Shown here piece by piece: positions 57,576-64,000 of a stretch of 64,000 bases of DNA. Under the pieces are notes generated by a model that saw nothing but the letters and a program-made list of their open reading frames with translations, was not told the origin of the DNA and ran no database searches. Numbering within the stretch: position 1 is the first letter of the stretch; each line of letters opens with the position of its first letter. Both the position numbers and the translations under genes were made by a program. Source of the DNA: Lotus japonicus. Taxonomy: Eukaryota; Streptophyta; Magnoliopsida; Fabales; Fabaceae. The stretch is from positions 56,194,289-56,258,288 of the forward strand of contig NC_080043.1 in NCBI RefSeq assembly GCF_012489685.1, read 5' to 3'.

Positions 57576-60110
57576 GGCTTAATTGTACTTTTGGTCCTCC
57601 AACTTTGTCCTTCCTGCGAAAATCATCCCCCAACTAAAAAATTAGCAAAAACCATCCTCAACGTTTACACTCCGTTGCAAAACTGGTCCGTCGTTACACT
57701 TCCGTCTGAAAACTAACGTTTTCTGGGTAAAACATAAAAAAATAATAAAAAACACATGAACTTCATCATCTTCATCTTCTTCCTCTTAGTTATCTTCATA
57801 CCTTCAAACCCAAAATTCCAGAAGAAAAAAAAAATCCAAATTCAAGAATCTCATTTACAATTTTTTTTAAAGCAATTTGAACCATGGAATTGCACATATC
57901 TGATGTATCCAAGTACATCAACATCAATGCCACACAACCCTCAAGTATGTCCCCAAGTCGTGGCCTCAGCAGCTAAATGAAGGTATGAAAAACGGTAGAA
58001 AGGGGGGGTTTGAATAACGTTTTCAGTATAAAACTTCCACCTTAAAGATTTTGACAAATCTTTCGAGAACTTAAGTGCAAAAGATAAGAGATAGAAAAGC
58101 ACACAAGGATTTTATCCTGGTTCACTTGATAAATCACTCAAGCTACTCCAGTCCACCCGTTAAGGTGATTTCTTCCTTCTTAGAATGAAGGCAATCCACT
58201 AATCAGGTAAGAGTTACAACTGCACTTGAAACCTACAAGTGACTAACAATTACACTGACTTAGCTCACACTAAGATTCACTCTCTTAGTCTTCTCTAGGA
58301 TCCGATCAACCTTGATCTCCTAAAGGAACTAAACAAACTGTTTATCAAAGAATTGTTTACAAGAGATTTGCTTCTAAAAAGCTAATAGTAAACTCAATGA
58401 ATTTCAGATGAAAGAAAACTTAGAAGATTTTCGAATATGTCTTGCGTATGTGAATGCTTCTTGCTTCTAGCGTTTCTTTCAGTCTTCAGCCTCTTTATAT
58501 ACTCCAAGGATTAGGGTTGAGCGATGCATGGGAAATGCTACCGTTGGAGGGCAGTTCTGGAAAATCCAGCTTCTGCTGTGGCTGAGAACGTTAGGTAGGT
58601 CGTCAGGAAGGTACAGTTGCTTTTGTACTTGGATAGCGACGCGACCTTTAAACCTAGGAGACTTCTGATCAGAGGAATGCTTCGTATTGGAACTTGTGAA
58701 GCCGGTTGATCAGAGTCAGAGGGAAAGCACAGATCCTCTGACCATTGTATCTTCTGATTCTGAACTCAGAGGGAAGAACATGGCCTTCAGAGTTTCTTGC
58801 TTCTGGACTTCAGAGTTTCCACTATTCAGCTTCTGGATCTTCAGAGTCTTCTACACCATCAGAACATCTGAACCTTCAGTGTTTCTTGGTTATCAGAACT
58901 TCTGGATCTTCAGAGCTTCTAGCGACTTAGTCCACATCAGAGTTTGTATAGCTTCAGAACTTCTGAAGCTTTTCCGCTGTTCATACTGAACATGGTGAAT
59001 GCGAAAGCGTTGCTTGGGTCACTCTTTATACACAGTGCTTCTGATTTGTGTGAGATTGAGTTGAGGTCAGAACCTGCAAATAGCACACTCAGAAAAACAC
59101 GTTAGAGTACCACAATTGTTCATATCAAAAGGTTAACTTGTAATCATCAAAACATAGAGTTGTACTACTAGATCAAAACTTGATCTTACACTAAATCCTC
59201 ATCATAAGAGCAAAATTAGCACCATATTAGCACCCCCAAATTGAACACCCTTTTACCCAAATGTAGAACTCTTAAATTTCATGCACCCAGGATGAGAATT
59301 CCAACCAAAACAAGAATGAGAAACATGAATTTGTCAATTCACACACCAAACAAATGTATCCAGCAAATTGCAAAGTTCTTGATTTATTGCACACCCAGAA
59401 TTCGAATTGGCCTCTGAACTTGTCCAAACGGTAAGCAATTGCATCGGCAATGGGTTCTTTGATGATTTAGAAAACATTCAAAACCAAATCAAAAACCCCC
59501 AAATCCAAATCCTACCCCAGAATCCCTAAATCCATATCTGATTGGTTCCTCTGTTCCCCCCTCGAGATTCGACCTTGCAGTTCCTCTCTGAAAGCAAAAG
59601 CACCCAGATCTGAATGCATCGACAATCAGCAACACTTTCTACACTTCTCTTTTACCTTTGTTTTGGGTTCGTTGGTGGTTGGGGTGGTGGGTCAGTGTGG
59701 GTTGGTTGGGTTACGATCTAGGGTGGGGGCAGCAGAGGTTGCGATTAAGGGGTCGAGGTTGTGGGCGACGATTTAGGGGTGGGGATAATGGAGGTTGTGG
59801 ATTTTGATTTTTTGGTGGGGGCAGTGGAGGGTGTGTGGGATGAGGATTTCGATTTTTGTTTTTTCTAGAATTTTGGGTTTGAAGGTATGAAGATAACTGA
59901 GAGGAAGAAGATGAAGATGATGAAATTCATGTGTTTTTTATTATTTTTTTATTTTTTACCTAGAAAACGTTAGTTTTTAGACATAAGTGTAACGACGGAC
60001 CAGTTTTGCAACGGAGTGTAAACGTTGAGGATGTTTTTTGCTAATTTTTTAGTTGGGGGACGATTTTCGCATGAAGGGCAAAGTTGGGGGACAAAAAATG
60101 CAATTAAAGC
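57576..60110. mobile_element. Non-autonomous MULE with long inverted repeats, hosting a solo LTR
   Basis: The left end ggcttaattgtacttttggt pairs with the reverse complement of the right end (gctttaattgcattttttgt). Inverted similarity extends about 280 bp (for example gcaaaactggtccgtcgtta with taacgacggaccagttttgc). The flanks are exact 9-bp duplications tttatttta (57567-57575 and 60111-60119). Excluding the solo LTR it is about 1.3 kb and non-coding. The terminus resembles MULE-B's (ggcttaattgcactttt), so the two may be related. Confidence 0.92.
57978..59190 (-). mobile_element. Solo LTR of the Sirevirus family
   Basis: On the minus strand it starts tgtaagatcaag (59190) and ends ataccttca (57978), with ctaaa on both sides (57973-57977 and 59191-59195). 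It aligns along its length with the Sirevirus LTRs at 29893-40275 but is clearly diverged, for example in the minisatellite region at 58690-58960. No internal region remains, so it was formed by LTR-LTR recombination. It is older than the nested copy. Confidence 0.92.
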
Positions 60111-60342
60111 TTTATTTTATGAACATTTTTCAAATGGCTGAAAAAAAAATGATTAATCTTGGATTGAAGATTCCGAAGTTGTTGCGTCTTCAATGCACAC
60201 ATGTTTAGGAATGTGTTTGGGACGAGGATAATGATAGGGTTCTTAGAATGAGATTAGTACAGTTTATCATGGAGATAAGCTTATAAACAATGTTCTTGAT
60301 GAAATTTCACCACACCTAGGCATTGTTGGGTTTTATGACCTA
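60111..60342. other. Spacer between the MULE and the copia element
   Basis: Short AT-rich spacer, nothing recognised. Confidence 0.5.
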
Positions 60343-60509
60343 TGTTAGAGATAAATAGGAGTAATATACTACTGGATATTCTTTTATTTAACTATTGACT
60401 TATTTTGTAATATGTCTCAGAATATTCTTAGCATATTCTGTCCTTTTATTATTATAAATAATATTGTCTACCTCACACACAATTTGTGGTGAGAGTATCC
60501 AATCTTACA
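60343..60509 (+). repeat. Short 5' LTR of the copia element
   Basis: TG...CA ends, 167 bp, with a tattattataaata TATA-like segment near 60451 and the primer-binding site directly after it. Confidence 0.75.
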
Positions 60510-61209
60510 TGGTATCAGGTTCAGGTTGAAAACCTAGCCTCCAAACCTTAGTGCCGCCACAGTCTTTCTCCCTTTTCTTCTTTCTGACTTGTTGTCCGTG
60601 CGCTGCCATTAATTTTCTGTGCAGCCCCCATTTATTTCCATGAAGCCATGAAATTCTGTGCAGCCGTCATGCTATCAGCGGCGACAGCTCTTTGAAACGC
60701 GTTTGCAGCCGCCGTCAGCAGACCCCTTGCAACCTGTGTGCAGCCACCAGGTTTTGACAACCGACCCTTGCACGTGTCCCTGTGCTGCCTCGAGCCCCGC
60801 GCCGCCAAGCTTTTTCTTTTGCGTGTGTGCCTCCTTGTTGACTGCGCGTGTCTTTGCTGCCTACCACGCGTCAGACACGCGCAGACGCTGTCTGCTCCTG
60901 CCCTACCCGACAACTTTCTCAACCGCCAGCCCTCGTGCTTTGTGCGGTGTTTTGTCTCTTGAGTCAACAGCCGCCCGCGTCAGATTTTTTTTCTTTTTTC
61001 CTTGGGATCATCACTGGTTTGCTTTCATTATTTTTCTCTTCAGCTTTTGACATTTTGACCAGATTGAGTTCCTTTGTTGACCAGGAGTTAACTTTTTTTT
61101 TGCTGGAAGTTTATTGCTATTCTTTGCGACCGTTGTTTTCATTTTCTCATGGCTTCCGATGCTACTGCTCCGACTTTTTCCATGAACACTTTGGTGCATA
61201 TGCTTACAG

Positions 61210-62909
61210 CAGTGGCGGAAGCACAGGGGTGACTTCCATGTGCTTAGTCACCCCTGGCTTCCAATCATTTCTAAGGAAAAAAAAATTGAGGCTGAATTTT
61301 GTCACCCCCCATGGGACACAACACGTGAGTGAGAGGGAAAGCAACATGGCACCTTTTGTTTTCTTATATATCCATTTACTGCACCGCTGCACGTGACTAC
61401 CTGAGCACTTCTTCTTCTATCTTTTTTCTATTAATAACATGTATGTGGGTCCCACTCACTAGTATATAATTTAAAACAAAGACACTACCATCTAAAAAAG
61501 AAACAGAAGCGTGGTAAGGAAACAGGAAGAACAGAGAAAGGAAAGAAACAAGGGAAAAGGCCAAAGGCAAGGAGAATAAAACTTCATTGTCTCATTGGAT
61601 TTATGACATTGAAGAAACAACTCAAATAAAGCAAAGAGAAAGAACAAGAGATTTTGCTGGTATAACATTTAGAACCTCTCTATAATCCCTCTACTTTCTT
61701 TCTTGCTAATACTTTTTCATATATCACTTTGACACTTGCTATGGATATTCAAATTTTCATGTGTTCAAACTCAAATTTATTGGTTTAATTCTCTTTTTTG
61801 TTGCTTAATTGGTCTGATTATATGAGATTGGATTTGTGTTGCTTGTGTTTTGCTTGAAAAAAAAGTGATAAAATATATGCACACCAAGTGTTTGTAAAAA
61901 GTCTCCTTTAAGATTTAGCCTTCAATAAAGAGTTTTTGCTTTCGTTGCTTCCTTCTTGTTATGTTATTGCTTTAATTTGTTGTTTTTTGATGAATTTGTT
62001 AGTGTTAATTGTTTATTTGAATGTTAAAAAAAGGATTAAATATAGAAAGAACTTCGAAGTTATAATCAAAGTCATGTATTGTGTTATTATAATCAATTTT
62101 GTTCCACTAGTGATAACTTTACTATATAATTCATTTTTTATTTGCACATTCTATTGTTTTATTTAAACTTTATTGTTTTACTCAAATTGTTTATTTTATT
62201 AGCTTGAAAAATGAAGAAGAAGAAAATGATTGACTTTTACTTTAAGAGAAAAGAGAGAGATGATGAAGAAGCACAACCTTCACTTGTTTCACCAACTTCA
62301 ATAGATATTAATGTTTCAAATATCGTTGAAGTTGGACAACCAACACAATCTACCGTAGAGCAACTTGTACAACCACCTCCTTCAAAAGCTTTGAGAATTG
62401 AACACGAAAGAATCAATATTGATGCTTTGATTCGTGATCCTGGAAAGCGTCCAAGAATTTTGGATTATCCTGTTAATCAACAAGATGAAGGTATATGTTT
62501 GACGATATTAAACTATGAATGTATCTTAATAAATTGTTTATACTTTGCAGGTTTCATCTTTATCTACAAGGTAGAGGCACTTTTGTGCTGATAATTTTTT
62601 GGTGCGGAAGAGATATTTTGTGGTTCTTCTCTTCAATTATCTACAAGATAATCTTTTTGTTGATCATGATTTTTTGTTCTTACTAAAATACTTATGAGCC
62701 GGTTAGTATCTTTTTTACCCAAACTAATCTTATATTTCTTATGCTTTTATTAAATATGTCTTGCACTTAAACTAATTTTTTGTTCACACCAAAATACCTA
62801 TGTGTTTTTTTTGGCAAATTTTTTATTTGATAAGAATTGAAATTTTCATACAAATTATATTCCTTTACATCCTAGTCCCCCCCTAATGAAATTCCTGGCT
62901 ACGCCCCTG
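61210..62909 (+). mobile_element. hAT element (1.7 kb, internally deleted) with 8-bp TSD
   Basis: It starts cagtggcggaagc and ends ctacgcccctg. It is flanked by gcttacag (61202-61209 and 62910-62917), an exact 8-bp duplication. Just inside the left end, cacaggggtgact matches the hAT at 4961-5890. It encodes only the N-terminal part of its transposase, so it is non-autonomous. Confidence 0.93.
62211..62490 (+). pseudogene. N-terminal fragment of a TTF/zf-MYM1-like hAT transposase
   Basis: It starts MKKKKMIDFYFKRKERDDEE and contains the conserved RDPGKRPRILDYPVNQQDE motif that precedes the TTF-type zinc finger in plant hAT proteins. At about 62490 a gtatat donor-like site or deletion joint ends the similarity. 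The TTF finger, transposase core and dimerisation domain are absent. Confidence 0.8.
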
Positions 62910-64000
62910 GCTTACAGTGAAACTTAAACCAGTTAATTTTCTTCTCTGGCGTAAACAGGTTACTGCTCAATTTCAGAATCAGAACTTGTATGATATTGTT
63001 GACCCTACCGTCGATCCTCCGCCAGAATTTACTCAACAGACATTTGCACAAACTGTTGCTCAACCACTACGCAATGGTGCTCCTTCTCCAAATCCTCTGT
63101 ATGCTGAGTGGTAGGCTCGAGATCGTAATGTCAACAGTCTGTTTCTTTCCTCCCTCACTGAGGAGGCCTTATCTGAGACTCTAAGCGCAACCACTGCTCG
63201 TGATGTTTGGGTTGCTTTACACTCTGCTTATGCCTCCCGCAGCAAGGCACGTGAACTACGTCTCCGTGATGAACTTCAACTCATGCGTCGTGGTTCTCTA
63301 TCAGTTTCTGAGTACGGGCGGAAATTTCGCACTATCTGTGATCAGCTGACTGCTATTGGTGCACTTGTGCCTAATGATGATAAAGTTCATTGGTTCCTTC
63401 GTGGTCTTGGCACCACATATGCAAATTTTTCAACAGGTCAGCTTGATCAGGTAGACATTCTTTGTAAGGTCGAGAGTCATGCTATTTTTCAGGCTTCTCT
63501 TGAAAAATCAGTGACCCCTCTGCCTGCTGCCTTCCATGCGAGCAATCAGCCTCGCTCTTCTGGTCCTCAGTCTTCCACTAGTGGCAATCGTGGAAATTCC
63601 GGTGGCGGTTCTCGTGGTGAAAATCGTGGAAACTCTAATGGTGGATCTCGCCAGCGTCGCAATAATGCTGGCTCTGGTCGCCGTGACTCTTACACTCCTC
63701 GCTGTCAAATTTGTCGTGAGCAGGACCACTATGCTGATAAGTGTCCGGTTCGCTGTGATCGTTCTTCTGAGTCGGCCAATTTGGCACAATCATTTGCTGC
63801 GGGTTGTTCATTGGACAACTCAAACCGTTCTGACTGGTACATGGATACAGGTGCCACTTCACATATGACTCCTTCTCTATCTCAGCTGACGGACTCTCAG
63901 GACTACTCTGGTAATGATCGTGTTCTTGTTGGTAATGGGGCTGGTTTACATATTACTCATATTGGTTCTCGTTCTGTTTCACATTCTGTTCCTTTATCTA

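Larger units (their letters stand above)
60343..64000 (+). mobile_element. Ty1-copia retrotransposon with short LTR, continuing beyond the window
   Basis: A short 5' LTR of 167 bp (60343-60509, tgttagagataa ... aatcttaca) is followed at once by tggtatcagg, a Ty1-copia primer-binding site. A leader of about 640 bp follows, then gag-protease coding sequence from 61149. The gag is split by a hAT at 61210-62909. The window ends in the protease region; integrase and reverse transcriptase should lie to the right. Confidence 0.9.
61149..64000 (+). pseudogene. Copia Gag-protease, interrupted by a hAT and one stop
   Basis: The start at 61149 (MASDATAPTFSMNTLVHMLT) runs to the hAT at 61210 and resumes after the duplicated gcttacag at 62918 (VKLKPVNFLLWRKQVTAQFQ). 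Gag domain motifs follow (YASRSKARELRLRDELQLM, HWFLRGLGTTYANF). Then come a Gly/Ser/Arg/Asn-rich stretch, a CCHC knuckle (CQICREQDHYADKC, 63703-63744) and the start of the aspartic protease with DTGATSHM (active-site DTGA at about 63844). A TAG at 63112-63114 breaks the frame. Runs off the window edge. Confidence 0.9.

Noticed and set aside
60510..61148. Protein-coding frames of 100-130 codons in the copia leader
   Set aside because: Overlapping frames on both strands without domains, located between the primer-binding site and the gag start.

Overview
This is nuclear DNA from a flowering plant, most likely a eudicot and perhaps a papilionoid legume. The support is spliced genes with GT-AG introns, AT-rich intergenic DNA, and plant-type transposons (Sirevirus, Helitrons, Mutator-like elements, hAT elements, LINEs, SINEs). 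The legume guess rests only on the general look of the repeats. Three host genes look intact, all of them small housekeeping genes: a RABE1/Rab8-type small GTPase (8512-12115, minus, 8 exons, 215 aa), an 86-residue single-RRM RNA-binding protein (49570-51948, plus, 4 exons), and a histone H2A of the SPKK-tailed H2A.W type (54229-54770, minus, 2 exons, 151 aa). Almost everything else is transposon sequence.

Layout. 1-6.66 kb: the end of a hAT-like element cuts a decayed LINE (minus). Next comes a non-autonomous Helitron (about 2827-6659) that carries a 930-bp hAT. 6.7-15.4 kb: an AT-rich spacer, the RABE1 gene and several MITE-like foldbacks. 15,448-46,951: one continuous nest of transposons. 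47-49.5 kb: a SINE split by a solo gypsy-like LTR. 49.5-55 kb: the RRM and H2A genes. 55.2-57.2 kb: a second LINE fragment (plus). 57,576-60,110: a non-autonomous MULE holding a solo LTR of the Sirevirus family found in the large nest. 60,343 to the window end: a Ty1-copia element with a short LTR, whose gag is split by a 1.7-kb hAT.

The nest can be solved from target-site duplications (TSDs) and terminal motifs. MULE-A (15448-46951) holds MULE-B (16755-46733), which sits inside MULE-A's own right terminal inverted repeat. MULE-B holds a Helitron on the minus strand (16965-45042, TC start, CTAG end, between A and T). The Helitron holds two separate insertions. One is MULE-C (17102-29350, TSD ttaaaacaa), which in turn holds a coding MULE-D (18132-28963, TSD tacaaaaaa). 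The other is a gag-only Sirevirus-like retrotransposon (29893-40275, TSD agctc), which splits the Helitron helicase reading frame. That gives five levels of nesting.

The best candidate for an interesting system is MULE-D. Besides a FAR1/MURA-type transposase (one apparent single-base frameshift), it carries an intact-looking ULP1/C48 SUMO-type protease, a GRF zinc-finger membrane protein (one nonsense codon), and a two-B3-domain protein whose acidic linker has three tandem SUMO-interaction-like motifs. ULP1-bearing MULEs are known (Kaonashi in Arabidopsis, CUMULE in melon). A SUMO-binding B3 protein paired with the SUMO protease in one transposon is, as far as I can tell, the notable part. 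The second oddity is the Sirevirus: it has no pol, two full LTRs in a row joined by a 44-bp linker, and two nearly identical 2,176-bp LTR-gag chimeric tandem units.
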